Shown here piece by piece: positions 34,410 to 43,752 of a DNA stretch of 64,000 nucleotides. Numbering within the stretch: position 1 is the stretch's first letter; each line of letters opens with the position of its first letter. This DNA is from Pseudomonas sp. P8_241 (GTDB taxonomy: Bacteria; Pseudomonadota; Gammaproteobacteria; Pseudomonadales; Pseudomonadaceae), in the NCBI RefSeq assembly GCF_034008315.1, contig NZ_CP125377.1:2554001-2618000 (forward strand), written 5' to 3'. Position numbers and translations under genes: made by a program. The notes beneath the pieces were generated by a model. That model was not told the DNA's origin. It searched no databases and saw only the letters and a program-made list of their open reading frames with translations.

Positions 34410-35075
34410 TCACTGGGCAGCGAACTGCATTTCCGGCACGTGATCCGGCACGATCAGTTTACCGGCAGTTTTGGCGACGATCTCTTCGACACTGACACCC
34501 GGCGCACGTTCTTTCAGAATGAACGCGCCGTTGTCGATTTCCAGGTAAGCCAGGTCGGTCAGTACGCGCTTGATGCAACCGGCGCCGGTCAGCGGCAGGC
34601 TGCAATGGTCCAGCAGCTTGGACTCACCGTCCTTGGAGGCGTGGGTCATGATGACGATGATGTTGTCTGCGCCGGCGACCAGGTCCATCGCGCCGCCCAT
34701 GCCCTTGACCAGCTTGCCGGGAATCATCCACGAGGCAATGTTGCCTTGCACGTCGACTTCAAACGCGCCCAGCACGGTCAGGTCGACATGACCACCGCGG
34801 ATCATGGCGAACGACTCGGCCGAGGAAAAAATCGACGCGCCGGTCCGTGCAGTCACGGTTTGCTTGCCGGCGTTGATCATGTCGGCATCGATGGTTTCTT
34901 CGGTAGGAAACGGACCCATGCCCAGCAGGCCGTTTTCCGACTGCAGCATGACTTCCATGCCTTCAGGGATGTAGTTGGCGACGAGGGTCGGAATGCCGAT
35001 GCCCAGGTTCACGTAGAAGCCGTCCTGCATTTCGCGGGCGACGCGTTGAGCCATTTGTTCGCGGGAAAGTGCCAT
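34410..35075 (-). CDS. atoA: Acetoacetyl/3-oxoacid CoA-transferase subunit B
   Basis: With the A subunit it transfers CoA from acetyl-CoA or succinyl-CoA to acetoacetate or short fatty acids. This 221-residue subunit has the catalytic glutamate in [11 protein letters not shown] (about residue 50) and the family segments [13 protein letters not shown] and GAMDLVAGA. It lies 36 bp after the A subunit gene and 11 bp before the thiolase gene. The substrate (acetoacetate versus other 3-oxo acids) rests on the thiolase context. Confidence 0.93.
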   Translation of the reverse strand: MALSREQMAQRVAREMQDGFYVNLGIGIPTLVANYIPEGMEVMLQSENGLLGMGPFPTEETIDADMINAGKQTVTARTGASIFSSAESFAMIRGGHVDLTVLGAFEVDVQGNIASWMIPGKLVKGMGGAMDLVAGADNIIVIMTHASKDGESKLLDHCSLPLTGAGCIKRVLTDLAYLEIDNGAFILKERAPGVSVEEIVAKTAGKLIVPDHVPEMQFAAQ

Positions 35076-35111
35076 TGTTGTTATTCCTTCATTCGGTCCG
35101 GGGGCAGGGAA

Positions 35112-35810
35112 TCACTTGCGTACGGTGCGCTGTTCGATGCGCTTCTCGAACGTGCCGCAGATGATCCGGTCGACGTAGATGCCAGGGGTGTGGATCTGCG
35201 CCGGGTCCAGCTCGCCGGGTTCGACGATTTCTTCGACTTCGACCACGGTGATCTTGCCGGCGGTGGCGGCCAGCGGGTTGAAGTTCTGAGCGGTATGACG
35301 GTAGATCACGTTACCGAAATGGTCGGCTTTCCAGCCTTTGACGATGGCGAAGTCACCGGTGATGGATTCTTCCATCAGGTACTGGCGGCCATGGAATTCG
35401 CGGACTTCCTTGCCGTCGGCGACGGGGGTGCCAACGCCGGTTGCGGTGAAGAAAGCCGGGATGCCGGCGCCGCCAGCGCGCATTTTTTCGGCGAGGGTGC
35501 CTTGCGGGGTCAAAACCACTTCGATAGCGCCGCTGAGCAGCTGTTCTTCGAACATCTTGTTTTCGCCCACATAGGAGGCCACCACTTTGCTGATCTGGCG
35601 GTCTTCCAGCAGTACACCGAGGCCGAAACCGTCGACGCCGCAGTTGTTGGAAACCACGGTCAGATCGCGAGTGCCTTTGCGCTTGATCTCGTTGATCAGG
35701 TTTTCCGGGATCCCGCACAGGCCGAAGCCGCCGGCGATCACGGTCATGCCATCTTCAAGACCTGCCAGAGCTTCCTCGTAGGAACTCACGCGCTTGTCGA
35801 AACCTGCCAT
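35112..35810 (-). CDS. atoD: Acetoacetyl/3-oxoacid CoA-transferase subunit A
   Basis: This 232-residue subunit begins at ATG 35810 with AGAGG upstream; a GTG two codons earlier is less likely. It has the CoA-transferase family I glycine loop [16 protein letters not shown] and the [12 protein letters not shown] segment. It is the first gene of the atoDAB unit and is divergent from a LysR regulator gene at 36075, across a REPIN. Confidence 0.93.
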   Translation of the reverse strand: MAGFDKRVSSYEEALAGLEDGMTVIAGGFGLCGIPENLINEIKRKGTRDLTVVSNNCGVDGFGLGVLLEDRQISKVVASYVGENKMFEEQLLSGAIEVVLTPQGTLAEKMRAGGAGIPAFFTATGVGTPVADGKEVREFHGRQYLMEESITGDFAIVKGWKADHFGNVIYRHTAQNFNPLAATAGKITVVEVEEIVEPGELDPAQIHTPGIYVDRIICGTFEKRIEQRTVRK

Positions 35811-35946
35811 ATGCACCTCTTTTATTCTTTGTGGGCGGCTGGCTAGCCGAATGGGAAAGAGTGTCTCGCTGTGGGATTCATTTGTTAAGTTGATTTTTAT
35901 GGCATATTAATTGATAAAACTCATCAATCGATGAAATATGCAAACC

Positions 35947-36039
35947 TGTAGGAGCCGGCTTGCTGGCGATGGCGGCGGATAAGGCCAACATCGATTTCGC
36001 CTGCCATATTGCAATCGCCAGCAAGCCGGCTCCTACAGG
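35947..36039. repeat. REPIN between atoD and its probable regulator
   Basis: CTGTAGGAGCCGGCTTGCTGGCGATGG faces GCAATCGCCAGCAAGCCGGCTCCTACAGG. It fills much of the 264-bp divergent promoter region, ending 36 bp before the LysR start codon. The remaining AT-rich stretch at 35885-35940 probably holds the atoD promoter. Confidence 0.85.
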
Positions 36040-36074
36040 TTCAGTGGTTCATCCATTTTGGAGCTAAGCGACCC

Positions 36075-36983
36075 ATGACCGTCAAGCAGATCCGCGCTTT
36101 CCTGGCCGTTGCCCAGAGCCTGAGTTTTGCCGTGGCGTGTGAGCGCCTGCACTTGTCGCAATCGGCCCTGAGCCTGACCATCAAGGCGCTGGAAGAGGGG
36201 CTGGGCGGGCGGTTGTTCACCCGCAACACGCGCAATGTGGCGTTGACCGCCGAAGGCGAAGCCCTGGTGCCGCTGGCGCGCCGGTTGATTGCCGATTGGG
36301 ACAATGCCGAGGATGAACTGCGTCAGCGATTCACCCTTCAGCGCGGCCGCATTACCCTGGCGGCCATGCCTTCGTTTGCCGGCAACCTGCTGCCACCGAT
36401 CCTCAAGAGGTTCCGCGCCCGTTATCCGAACGTCAACGTCACGGTCAATGACGTGATCAACGAGCAAGTACTGGAAATGGTGCGTGACCGGCAAGTGGAG
36501 CTCGGGGTCGCGTTTGAACCGTCCCAGAGTTCGTCGCTGGAGTTCACACCCTTATACGTCGACCGCTTCGTGGCGGTGGTGCCTCAGGATTCGGCGCTGG
36601 CCGAACTGGACGAAATCGATTGGCTGACGTTACTCAAGGAGCCCTTCATCACGTTGCAACGACCGTCAACGGTGCGGGTCATGCTGGAGGAGCACCTGCA
36701 GGCCCGTGGCATGAGGCTGCCGGTCGAGTTCGAAAGCCATCAGTTGGCGACGGTTGGGAGGATGGTCGCCAGCGGACTGGGGGTGAGCGCGGTGCCGGCG
36801 TTGTGTGCCGGGCAGATGCGAGAGCTGGGGGCGCACTGTATTACCTTGAGCAACCCGGTGGTTGAGCGGGCACTGGGGGTGCTGACGCTGCCGGGCAGTG
36901 AATTGTCGGCGGCGGCGCAGGCGTTGTTTGATGTGCTGAAAGAGGAGAACCTCGGCGAGCGCATGACGCGACGACCCCTGTAG
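36075..36983 (+). CDS. LysR-family regulator, probable regulator of atoDAB
   Basis: A 302-residue LysR protein from ATG 36075. The wHTH (about 1-60) reads MTVKQIRAFLAVAQSLSFAV and HLSQSALSLTIKALEEGLGG; the effector domain follows (about 90-295). An earlier in-frame start at 36009 would translate through the REPIN and is rejected. Its divergent position next to atoDAB supports regulation of acetoacetate/short-chain fatty acid use. The inducer is not known. Confidence 0.88.
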   Translation: MTVKQIRAFLAVAQSLSFAVACERLHLSQSALSLTIKALEEGLGGRLFTRNTRNVALTAEGEALVPLARRLIADWDNAEDELRQRFTLQRGRITLAAMPSFAGNLLPPILKRFRARYPNVNVTVNDVINEQVLEMVRDRQVELGVAFEPSQSSSLEFTPLYVDRFVAVVPQDSALAELDEIDWLTLLKEPFITLQRPSTVRVMLEEHLQARGMRLPVEFESHQLATVGRMVASGLGVSAVPALCAGQMRELGAHCITLSNPVVERALGVLTLPGSELSAAAQALFDVLKEENLGERMTRRPL

Positions 36984-37113
36984 GAGCCAGCTCCTGCGAA
37001 AAGCGAGAAAGTCCCGCCGTATGATGTCCCGTAGGAGCCGGCTTGCTGGCGAAAGCGGTGTTAAACATTGCGGCGTCCATTCGGCCGCCTTCGCTGGCAA
37101 GTCGAATCGCCGC
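36979..37113. repeat. Degenerate REP elements after the LysR gene
   Basis: A short element (CTGTAGGAGCCAGCTCCTGC, 36979-36998) overlaps the regulator stop. A doublet at 37031-37113 follows, whose right arm (TTCGCTGGCAAGTCGAATCGCC) has lost the CTCCTAC end. Confidence 0.7.
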
Positions 37114-37148
37114 ATGGCAGTTTCTGCACTGTTCGGGTTCTTCTGGCT

Positions 37149-37991
37149 TCACGCGTTCAGGCGTTGGGCCAAAAGGGGCAATAGCTGTTCACACGACCCT
37201 TCAATCTTCAAATCCAGAAGCTCATCCGCCCGGGTCTTGCCCAGGTTCATCGCAATCAACGGCTTGCCCTGATCCACCACGGCGCGGCACAGACGAAACG
37301 CCGAGTACGCCATCAACGACGAGCCGACCACCAACAACCCCGCCGCTTGCTCGACTGTTGCCATGGCTTTGGCGGCCGTGGCCTGCGCGACGTTTTCGCC
37401 AAAAAACACCACGTCCGGCTTCATCCGTTCTCCGGCGCAATGGGGGCAGCGGGGCACCTGAAAGCGTGCTTCGAACGCCGAATCGAGCAAGGTGTCGCCA
37501 TCCGGTGCCTGCACCGCGTCGACACCGGCGAGATAGGGATTCTGGGATTCCATCAACTGCTGGATCGAATCGCGCTCGCTGCGCTTTCCGCAATCCAGGC
37601 ACAACACCCGATGCAGGCTGCCGTGGAGTTCGATCACGTCGTGGCTGCCGGCCTGATCGTGCAGGGTGTCGACGTTCTGGGTGATCAACGCGGTGATTTG
37701 CCGGGTGCTTTGCAAGCGGGCGAGGGTGTCGTGGGCCACGTTCGGTTGCGCCAGGCGCACCCGTGGCCAGCCAAGCATCGCCCGCGCCCAGTAACGTCGG
37801 CGCGATTCCGGCGCCGAGAGAAATTCCTGGTACATCATCGGTTGACGGCCACGGCGCACGCCCTGGTTGTCGCGATAGTCGGGAATGCCCGACGGTGTGC
37901 TGATACCGGCCCCGGTCAGGACTGCAAACGGCTCGTCGGCCATGAGTTGTCGTAGCCGGTCGAGTTGTTCGCGGATCTGGCGGTCGAGCAT
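37149..37991 (-). CDS. NAD-dependent protein deacylase of the SIR2 family
   Basis: A sirtuin of 280 residues from ATG 37991 (a TTG two codons upstream is possible). Class features: NAD-binding GAGISTPSGIPDYR (about residues 28-41), TQNVDTLHDQAG, the catalytic His in ELHGSLHRV and four zinc cysteines in two pairs (CLDC and CPHC). The motif order matches class II sirtuins (SIRT4-like) rather than CobB. It removes acyl groups from lysines with NAD+ as cosubstrate. It stands alone, with no acetyl-CoA synthetase or acetyltransferase nearby. Confidence 0.92.
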   Translation of the reverse strand: MLDRQIREQLDRLRQLMADEPFAVLTGAGISTPSGIPDYRDNQGVRRGRQPMMYQEFLSAPESRRRYWARAMLGWPRVRLAQPNVAHDTLARLQSTRQITALITQNVDTLHDQAGSHDVIELHGSLHRVLCLDCGKRSERDSIQQLMESQNPYLAGVDAVQAPDGDTLLDSAFEARFQVPRCPHCAGERMKPDVVFFGENVAQATAAKAMATVEQAAGLLVVGSSLMAYSAFRLCRAVVDQGKPLIAMNLGKTRADELLDLKIEGSCEQLLPLLAQRLNA

Positions 37992-38078
37992 GTTCAATAC
38001 TCTGCGAAACGTTGTGTCTTCAGACTAGCATTTGCCGAGCATGACGCGATCGGCCGCGAAACAAGTGCACTGTTTGAG

Positions 38079-38253
38079 GCCGCCTTCGCCGGCAAGCCGG
38101 CTCCTACAGGTCATCATGCCCGGCCAAGGGGCTTTTCGTATGCGCGGCCTTCAATCGTGGGCTCTTCGTAGGCGCTGGCGTGCCAGCGAAGAGGGCCTCC
38201 AGATCGATGCATGATTTGAGGTCGCCTTCGCCAGCAAGCCGGCTGTTACAAGG
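38079..38253. repeat. Cluster of three degenerate REP elements
   Basis: Arms at 38079-38110 (GCCGGCAAGCCGGCTCCTAC), 38167-38190 (GTAGGCGCTGGCGTGCCAGCG) and 38223-38253 (TCGCCAGCAAGCCGGCTGTTAC) each carry mismatches from the window consensus. They separate the sirtuin and methyltransferase genes; the last ends 6 bp from a stop codon. Confidence 0.7.
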
Positions 38254-38258
38254 GTCGG

Positions 38259-39305
38259 CTATTTACGTGCCTCCAGAATCAGGTTGAACGGCGTTTGCGT
38301 GGCCCGGCGCAAACTCGAGAAACCGGCTTCGTCGAACACCTTGCGCAATCGCGCTTCGCCCGCTTGGGCACCCAGCCCGAGGCCGACTTCCTGTGACAGC
38401 GAGTTCGGTGTGCAGATAAAGGTCGAGGCGGCATAGAACAACCGGCCGACCGGGGTGATGTTGTCGTCCAGCGAGTCGTTGGCGAACGGCTCCACCAGCA
38501 ACACCGTGCCATCGGGTTTCAACGCGTCATAAGCGTGTTTGGCCGCGCCGACCGGGTCACCCATGTCATGCAGGCAGTCGAAATAGCAGACCAGGTCATA
38601 GTCGTCGCCGGGGAAGCTTTTCGCGGTGCCCTGGAAGAATCGGGCCCGATTGCTCACGCCGCCTTCTTCAGCGCGCTGGGTCGCTACGGTGACGGAAGGT
38701 GCGTGGTAATCGAAACCGACGAAGCGCGAATCCGGGAACGCCTGGGCCATGATCACCGTCGAGGCACCATGGCCGCAGCCGATGTCCGCCACTTTCGCCC
38801 CGGCCTCGAGTTTGGCCACCACGCCGTCCAGCGCCGGTAGCCATTCGGCGATCAGGTGTGCCTTGTAGCCTGGGCGGAAGAATCGTTCAGTACCGCTGAA
38901 CATGCACGGATGGTGATCGCCCCAGGCCAGGGCGCCGTTGCCGCGCATAGCGTTGATCAGTTTGTCCTTGTCATGGAAAAACGATGCGACCACGCCGATA
39001 CCTCCGGCGATGTAGACCGCAGAGTCTTCGATGGCCAAGGCCAGGGCTTGTTCTTCGGGGAGGCGGAACTGGCCGTCGGTGTGTTCCATATAGCCGGAAG
39101 CGGCGTGGGCGCTGAGCCATTCGCGTACCAGTCGCGGGTTGCAGCCGGTTTTTTCGGCAAGGGCTTCAGGGCTGATCGGCTGGCTGTCGGCCATGGCCCG
39201 GTACAGGCCCAGTTCTTCGCCGAGGATGACATTGGCGAGCATCGCCGCGCCGCCCATGTCACTCACCAGCTTGCCCATGAAATCATTGAGTCTGGCCTCG
39301 TCCAT
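38259..39305 (-). CDS. Class I SAM-dependent methyltransferase with N-terminal winged helix
   Basis: From ATG 39305 (AAGGAG upstream) the protein has 348 residues. An N-terminal helical/winged-helix dimerisation-like domain (about 10-95, including PEALAEKTGCNPRLVREWLSA) precedes the methyltransferase fold with motif I VADIGCGHGASTVIMAQ (about 172-188) and post-I FVGFDYHAPS. This layout recalls small-molecule O-methyltransferases. The substrate is unknown; no biosynthetic genes are adjacent. Confidence 0.87.
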   Translation of the reverse strand: MDEARLNDFMGKLVSDMGGAAMLANVILGEELGLYRAMADSQPISPEALAEKTGCNPRLVREWLSAHAASGYMEHTDGQFRLPEEQALALAIEDSAVYIAGGIGVVASFFHDKDKLINAMRGNGALAWGDHHPCMFSGTERFFRPGYKAHLIAEWLPALDGVVAKLEAGAKVADIGCGHGASTVIMAQAFPDSRFVGFDYHAPSVTVATQRAEEGGVSNRARFFQGTAKSFPGDDYDLVCYFDCLHDMGDPVGAAKHAYDALKPDGTVLLVEPFANDSLDDNITPVGRLFYAASTFICTPNSLSQEVGLGLGAQAGEARLRKVFDEAGFSSLRRATQTPFNLILEARK

Positions 39306-39419
39306 CACGTGTGCTCCTTCAGCAGGATCACGGTCCAGAGGCTTTTTTCGAGGCATTCGCCTTTGGGCGGTGGTCGTGGGAATGAACAGGACGATTTGCT
39401 CATCCTGCGTGCATTGAGT

Positions 39420-39800
39420 TTAGTTCGGGCGCTGTGCTGCGCGGGCTTGAGCGACGAAAGCGACAATGCTTCGACCGCCACCGAACCCTGTAGGAGCGAG
39501 CCTGCTCGCGAAGGACTCAAGAGCGCTGCGTTAACTCAGGAGACACGCGTCACCGTTAACGACCATCGCGAGCAGGCTCGCTCCTACAGGGGAATGGTGG
39601 TGTGTGAATCTGCGTGCATGGAGATTAGTTCGGGCGTTGTGCTGCACGGGCTTGAGCGAATGCTTTGACCGCCACCGAACCCTGTAGGAGCGAGCCTGCT
39701 CGCGATGGACTCAAGAGCGCTGCGTTAACTCAGGAGACACGCGTCAGCGTTAACGACCATCGCGAGCAGGCTCGCTCCTACAGGGGAATGATGGTGTGTA
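39420..39800. repeat. Tandem duplication of a REPIN with flanks (copies of about 187 and 176 bp)
   Basis: Copy 1 (39420-39606) and copy 2 (39625-39800) both run from TTAGTTCGGGCG, through GCTTGAGCGA, a full REPIN (39488-39590 and 39682-39784) and GGGGAATGRTGGTGTGT. Copy 1 carries about 11 additional bases near 39452-39470. The REPIN arms are GTAGGAGCGAGCCTGCTCGCGA/GCGAGCAGGCTCGCTCCTAC. The inner spacer is also shared with the REPIN at 48206. Confidence 0.9.
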
Positions 39801-39812
39801 TCGCTGTGTATC
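39797..39812. promoter_or_regulatory. TGTATC direct repeat (10-bp spacing) upstream of the MNIO gene
   Basis: TGTATCGCTGTGTATC: two TGTATC half-sites whose starts are 10 bp apart, 132 bp before the DUF692 start codon. The same pattern occurs twice next to the response regulator gene at 43683. It is proposed as an OmpR-family operator. Confidence 0.5.
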
Positions 39813-39943
39813 CAGGCCGTCGCCGGACACAGTGCCTTGAGTTATGGGCACTGCCAAACACAGTCGAGATACAGGATGTCGATTAACTGTGCCTCAAGGC
39901 GGGCAACGGCTCGCATCCCTGAACACTGTGCGAGATCGACACC

Positions 39944-40768
39944 ATGCAAACTCCCATCAACTCGAAAGCCAGCGTTGGCCTTGGCCTGCGTCGCGGCTTG
40001 ATGAAAGACCTGCAAGCCGCCCCGACCGGCGATTTTGATTTTCTGGAAGTGGCACCCGAAAACTGGATCGGCATCGGCGGCGCCCACGGTGCAGCATTGC
40101 GGGCCCTGGCCGAGCGTTATCCGTTGTCCTGCCATGGCTTGTCCCTGTCTCTGGGCGGGCCGTCGCCACTGGATGTTAAGTTTTTGCAGGAAATCCGGGG
40201 TTTTCTCGATCACTACAACGTGCCCCTGTACAGCGAACACCTGAGTTACTGCAGCGATGACGGACACCTGTACGACCTGTTGCCGTTGCCCTTTACCGAA
40301 GAGGCGGTGCACCACGTCGCCGGGCGAATTCGCCAGACGCAGGATATTCTCGGGCGGCGGCTGGCGGTGGAAAACGTCTCTTACTACGCCGCCCCGCAGC
40401 AGGATATGGACGAAGTGACGTTCACCAATGCGGTTTTGCGCGAGGCCGACTGCGACCTGTTACTCGACGTCAATAACGTCTATGTGAACTCGATCAACCA
40501 TGGGTTTGACCCGCAGGCGTTTCTCGCGGGCATCGATTCGAACCGGGTGGTGGCCATGCACATCGCCGGGCACTTCGACGAGTCCGACACCCTGAAAATC
40601 GACACCCATGGTGCTTCGGTCAAACCGGCAGTCTGGTCATTGCTGGCTCAGGCATACGCACGGTTCGGTGCGCAACCGACCTTGCTGGAGCGGGATTTCA
40701 ACTTTCCTGCATTCACGGAGCTGGCGACGGAATTACAGACCATCCGCCGTTTGCAGGAGAGGGCTTGA
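39944..40768 (+). CDS. MNIO (DUF692) multinuclear non-heme iron enzyme, BufB/MbnB-like
   Basis: A 274-residue member of the multinuclear iron-dependent oxidase family, which modifies cysteines in RiPP precursor peptides (methanobactin MbnB, bufferin BufB, TglH). The expected ligands are all visible: His64 (CHGLSLSLG), Glu98-His99 (YSEHLSY), Glu143/Asn144 (ENVSYY), Asp175, Asn177 and Asn178 ([14 protein letters not shown], His186), His206/His210 (HIAGH), Asp220-His222 and Glu249 (LLERDFNFP). It is 3 bp upstream of the DUF2063 partner gene. No DUF2282 bufferin precursor gene lies upstream, so its substrate peptide is not identified. Confidence 0.92.
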   Translation: MQTPINSKASVGLGLRRGLMKDLQAAPTGDFDFLEVAPENWIGIGGAHGAALRALAERYPLSCHGLSLSLGGPSPLDVKFLQEIRGFLDHYNVPLYSEHLSYCSDDGHLYDLLPLPFTEEAVHHVAGRIRQTQDILGRRLAVENVSYYAAPQQDMDEVTFTNAVLREADCDLLLDVNNVYVNSINHGFDPQAFLAGIDSNRVVAMHIAGHFDESDTLKIDTHGASVKPAVWSLLAQAYARFGAQPTLLERDFNFPAFTELATELQTIRRLQERA

Positions 40769-40771
40769 ACC

Positions 40772-41527
40772 GTGGCAAATCACTCTTTGCATCAACAGCA
40801 AATCGCCATGGGCCAATATGTGCGTGACCCCGAACATTGTGCTCCGCCAGCCGACATGGACCCTGTGCGGGCACAGGTGTATCGCGATCTGGTGTTTGCC
40901 AACCTGTCGTCGCTGCTCAGCGGCACTTTTCCCGTATTGGTGAAAATTCTGGGCGATGAACGCTGGCGTTCGCTGGTGCGGATTTTTCTGCGTGACTATC
41001 GGGCTCGCACACCAAAATTTGCAGAAATTGCCCAGGAGTTTGTCGAGTTTCTTGCAGTTGATCCCAAGGCTTTGGCTGATGGGCTTTGGCCGCCATTCAT
41101 GGTGGAGCTCGCCCATTACGAGTGGGTGGAGATGGCGCTGCAACAGTCCGATGCCGAGCCTTTACCGGCCACCAGTGCCTTGTTGTTGCTGGATCGGCCC
41201 CTGCGGATTTCGCCGCTGGCTTGGCCGTTAGGTTATGACTGGCCGGTACAGCGGGTCGGTCCCGCTTATCAGCCGCACGTGCTGCCTGACCAGCCATCTT
41301 TGCTCCTGGTGCGCCGGACGGAGGACTGGAGCGTGAAGTTTTGCGCGTTGAGTCCGCTGGCGTGGCGGTTGTTGCAGCGGATCGGGGAGTTACCTGAACT
41401 CACTGGGCGTGAACATTTGCAGGGCTTGGCGGTAGAGGCGGGGCAGGAGGGTTCTTCAACGTTTTTCGAGGGCGGGCTGGGGTTATTGAAAATGTTGCAT
41501 TTCGACGCGGTGGTAGGGATTGTTTGA
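40772..41527 (+). CDS. DUF2063 partner protein of the MNIO enzyme (BufC/MbnC-like)
   Basis: A 251-residue protein with a GTG start at 40772 and AGGAGAG upstream inside the DUF692 gene end. The N-terminal DUF2063 domain (about 1-95) has QQQIAMGQYVRDPE, the VYRDLVFANLSSLLSGTFPVL motif and FLRDYRARTPKFAEIAQEFVEFL. The C-terminal part (about 110-250) is beta-rich. Partners of this family bind the precursor leader and present it to the MNIO enzyme. The 3-bp gap indicates coupled expression. Convergent with the histidine kinase gene. Confidence 0.9.
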   Translation: MANHSLHQQQIAMGQYVRDPEHCAPPADMDPVRAQVYRDLVFANLSSLLSGTFPVLVKILGDERWRSLVRIFLRDYRARTPKFAEIAQEFVEFLAVDPKALADGLWPPFMVELAHYEWVEMALQQSDAEPLPATSALLLLDRPLRISPLAWPLGYDWPVQRVGPAYQPHVLPDQPSLLLVRRTEDWSVKFCALSPLAWRLLQRIGELPELTGREHLQGLAVEAGQEGSSTFFEGGLGLLKMLHFDAVVGIV

Positions 41528-41581
41528 CCTTGGTCACCGCATCGCAGCAAAGGCAGCCTTGCGTCTTGCACCGTCCGTCAA

Positions 41582-41613
41582 GACGCTTTCGCCGGCAAGC
41601 CGGCTCCTACACG
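41582..41613. repeat. Single REP half-element
   Basis: CGCTTTCGCCGGCAAGCCGGCTCCTAC lies alone between the convergent DUF2063 and histidine kinase genes. Confidence 0.65.
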
Positions 41614-41620
41614 ATTTTTT

Positions 41621-42946
41621 CTACTTCGCCGCCTTGTGTCCCGGCAATCTGAGCTGCGCGCACAACCCCCCACCTTCACGATTGCTCAAGGTCAACGCCC
41701 CACCAATCGCCATCGCCAATTGCTGGGCAATCGCCAACCCCAACCCCGTGCCGCCGGTGTTGCGGTTGCGTGAATTTTCCACGCGGTAGAAGGGCTCCAT
41801 GACTTGCTTCAATTCTTCTTCGGCAATTCCGGGGCCGCGGTCCATGATGTTGACCGAGAGGCTGCCGTCGGCCAGGTTTTCCACATTCAACTCTGCGGCA
41901 CCGGCAAATTTCAGCGCGTTGTCCGTCAGGTTGACCAACACCCGGCGCAGGGCATGGGGGCGGGTGTCGATGATGGCGGCGCACTTGCCGGCGAGCTGCA
42001 CGTCCTTGCCCATGTCTTGATAGTCGAATACCAGGCTGTCGAGGAACGCGTCCAGGTCGATGCGCCGGCTTTCTTCGGTGGCGCCGTGGATGCTGCGGGC
42101 GTAGGCCACGCCTTCGCGAACCAGGTGTTCCATTTCGCCCAGGTCGTTCCAGAGTTTGTCTTTTTCGCTGGAGTCGTCCATGAACTCGGCGCGCAGTTTC
42201 ATCCGGGTGATGGGGGTTTGCAGGTCGTGGGAGATCGCCGCCAGCAGTTGCATGCGTTCTTTCAAATAAGCCGCAATGCGCGCCTGCATCGCATTGAAGG
42301 CTTTGGCGGCGTGGGCGACTTCAGTCGGGCCTTTTTCGTCCAGGAGCACCGGGTGAGCGTTGGGGTCCAGGGTTTCGACGGCATTGGCCAGGCGGGTGAG
42401 GGGACGGATCGCGATTCTCACGGCCAGCCAGGTGCAGGCGATCAGCAGGGCCAGTTGCCCCAGCAGCACCACGGGCAACCACGGCGACAGAGGCACCATC
42501 GACGGGCGAACGTCGATGGTCAACGGGCTGCCGTCTGCGAGTTTCAGATGCACCTGAAAGTGTTTTTTCGGCCCGGGAATATCGGTGAACGTCATTGGGT
42601 AGTCATGCCCGATGGCGTCTTTGATCGAGGCCATCGCGATGGGCGCGTTGGGCATGTCCGCCCCCATGGGCGTACCCGGTACGCCCTCGTTGAGCAGATA
42701 GCTGTAGTTGCGTCGCTCCAGCTGTTGCAGCCAGCTGGCGCGCTCCACGGCAGGCAGGCGGTCGAGAATGGCGATGGAGGTCGAGACGTCGGTTTCGAGG
42801 TTGCCGAGCATGGTGTTTTTCGACGTTTCGTAGCGCTCGTAGTACTGCGCGCCGAAGGACAGCGCCTGGGCGAGGATCAGGCCGATCAGGAAGATCAGCG
42901 ACAGCCGCGAGGCCAGGGTGCGTGGCCAGCGCATCGACAGCGTCAT
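41621..42946 (-). CDS. Sensor histidine kinase of the OmpR-partner type
   Basis: A 441-residue membrane kinase. It has TM1 (about 15-35), a periplasmic domain of about 115 residues, TM2 (about 155-178), HAMP (about 178-230), HisKA with the phospho-accepting His240 in LLAAISHDLQTPITRMKLR, and HATPase with N-box (LVNLTDNALKFA), G1 (MDRGPGIAEE) and G2 (GGTGLGLAIAQQ). The ATG overlaps the response-regulator stop by 4 bp. The periplasmic domain holds no Cys or His cluster that would name the signal. Confidence 0.92.
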   Translation of the reverse strand: MTLSMRWPRTLASRLSLIFLIGLILAQALSFGAQYYERYETSKNTMLGNLETDVSTSIAILDRLPAVERASWLQQLERRNYSYLLNEGVPGTPMGADMPNAPIAMASIKDAIGHDYPMTFTDIPGPKKHFQVHLKLADGSPLTIDVRPSMVPLSPWLPVVLLGQLALLIACTWLAVRIAIRPLTRLANAVETLDPNAHPVLLDEKGPTEVAHAAKAFNAMQARIAAYLKERMQLLAAISHDLQTPITRMKLRAEFMDDSSEKDKLWNDLGEMEHLVREGVAYARSIHGATEESRRIDLDAFLDSLVFDYQDMGKDVQLAGKCAAIIDTRPHALRRVLVNLTDNALKFAGAAELNVENLADGSLSVNIMDRGPGIAEEELKQVMEPFYRVENSRNRNTGGTGLGLAIAQQLAMAIGGALTLSNREGGGLCAQLRLPGHKAAK

Positions 42947-43683
42947 GCAGAGTCACCGAGTATTTCCACCGGCAGGGAAAACACGTAACCCTCGCTGCGT
43001 ACGGTCTTGATGTAGGCCGGTTCACGGGCGTCGTCCAGCAGGCGCTGGCGCAGGCGGCTGACCAGCAGGTCGATGGAGCGATCGAACAGGTCGGCGTCGC
43101 GGCCCTGGGTCAGGTTCAGCAATTGATCGCGATTGAGCACCCGTTGCGGATGGTCGAGGAACACCCTCAGCAGGCGATATTCCGCACCGCTCAAGGCCAC
43201 CATGGTGCCGTCGCCGTCGAGCAGGTGACGCGCTGATGTATCCAGGCGCCAGCGTCCGAAGGCCAACAGGCGCCCGGCTTCGGTGACCACCAGGTTCGGC
43301 GGCAGCATGCGTGTGCGCCGCAGCACGGCGTTGATGCGCGCCAGCAGTTCGCGGGCGGCGAAGGGCTTGACCAGGTAATCGTCGGCGCCCATTTCCAGGC
43401 CGATGATGCGGTCGGTTTCATCGTTGCGCGCAGTGAGCATCAGGACCGGCGTGGCCTTGTGTTTGCCGGCGCGCAACTCGCGGCACAGCAGCAGGCCATC
43501 GTCCCCCGGCATCATGATGTCCAGCACGATCAGGTCCACCGGCGTGGTTTCAAGGAAGGCGCGCATCTGTCGGCCATCGGCAACGACGGTGGTGCGCAGG
43601 CCGTTCTTCTTCAGGTAGTTGCCCACCAGTTCACGGATCTCGCGGTCATCGTCAACGATGAGGATGTGATCGACATGCTCCAT
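42943..43683 (-). CDS. OmpR-family response regulator
   Basis: From ATG 43683 the protein has 246 residues. The receiver domain (about 5-118) has the acidic pocket DDD at 11-13, phospho-acceptor Asp55 (LIVLDIMMPG), Thr in MLTARN and Lys in YLVKPF. The C-terminal winged helix (about 140-240) includes DRSIDLLVSRLRQRL and KTVRSEGYVF. A longer in-frame reading to 43968 covers the promoter region and is rejected. It is the first gene of the two-component operon and lies downstream of two TGTATC direct repeats that could mediate autoregulation. Confidence 0.93.
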   Translation of the reverse strand: MEHVDHILIVDDDREIRELVGNYLKKNGLRTTVVADGRQMRAFLETTPVDLIVLDIMMPGDDGLLLCRELRAGKHKATPVLMLTARNDETDRIIGLEMGADDYLVKPFAARELLARINAVLRRTRMLPPNLVVTEAGRLLAFGRWRLDTSARHLLDGDGTMVALSGAEYRLLRVFLDHPQRVLNRDQLLNLTQGRDADLFDRSIDLLVSRLRQRLLDDAREPAYIKTVRSEGYVFSLPVEILGDSA

Positions 43684-43752
43684 TTGGCCAAGCCTCTGAA
43701 AGTGGGAGTGTGCACAGTCTATCGAGCCTTGGTTCGCTCGCCTGCGGCCCTT

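Noticed and set aside
41804..42988. 394-codon open frame opposite the histidine kinase gene
   Set aside because: Shadow of a gene with all kinase motifs in the right order; the antisense product has no domain features.
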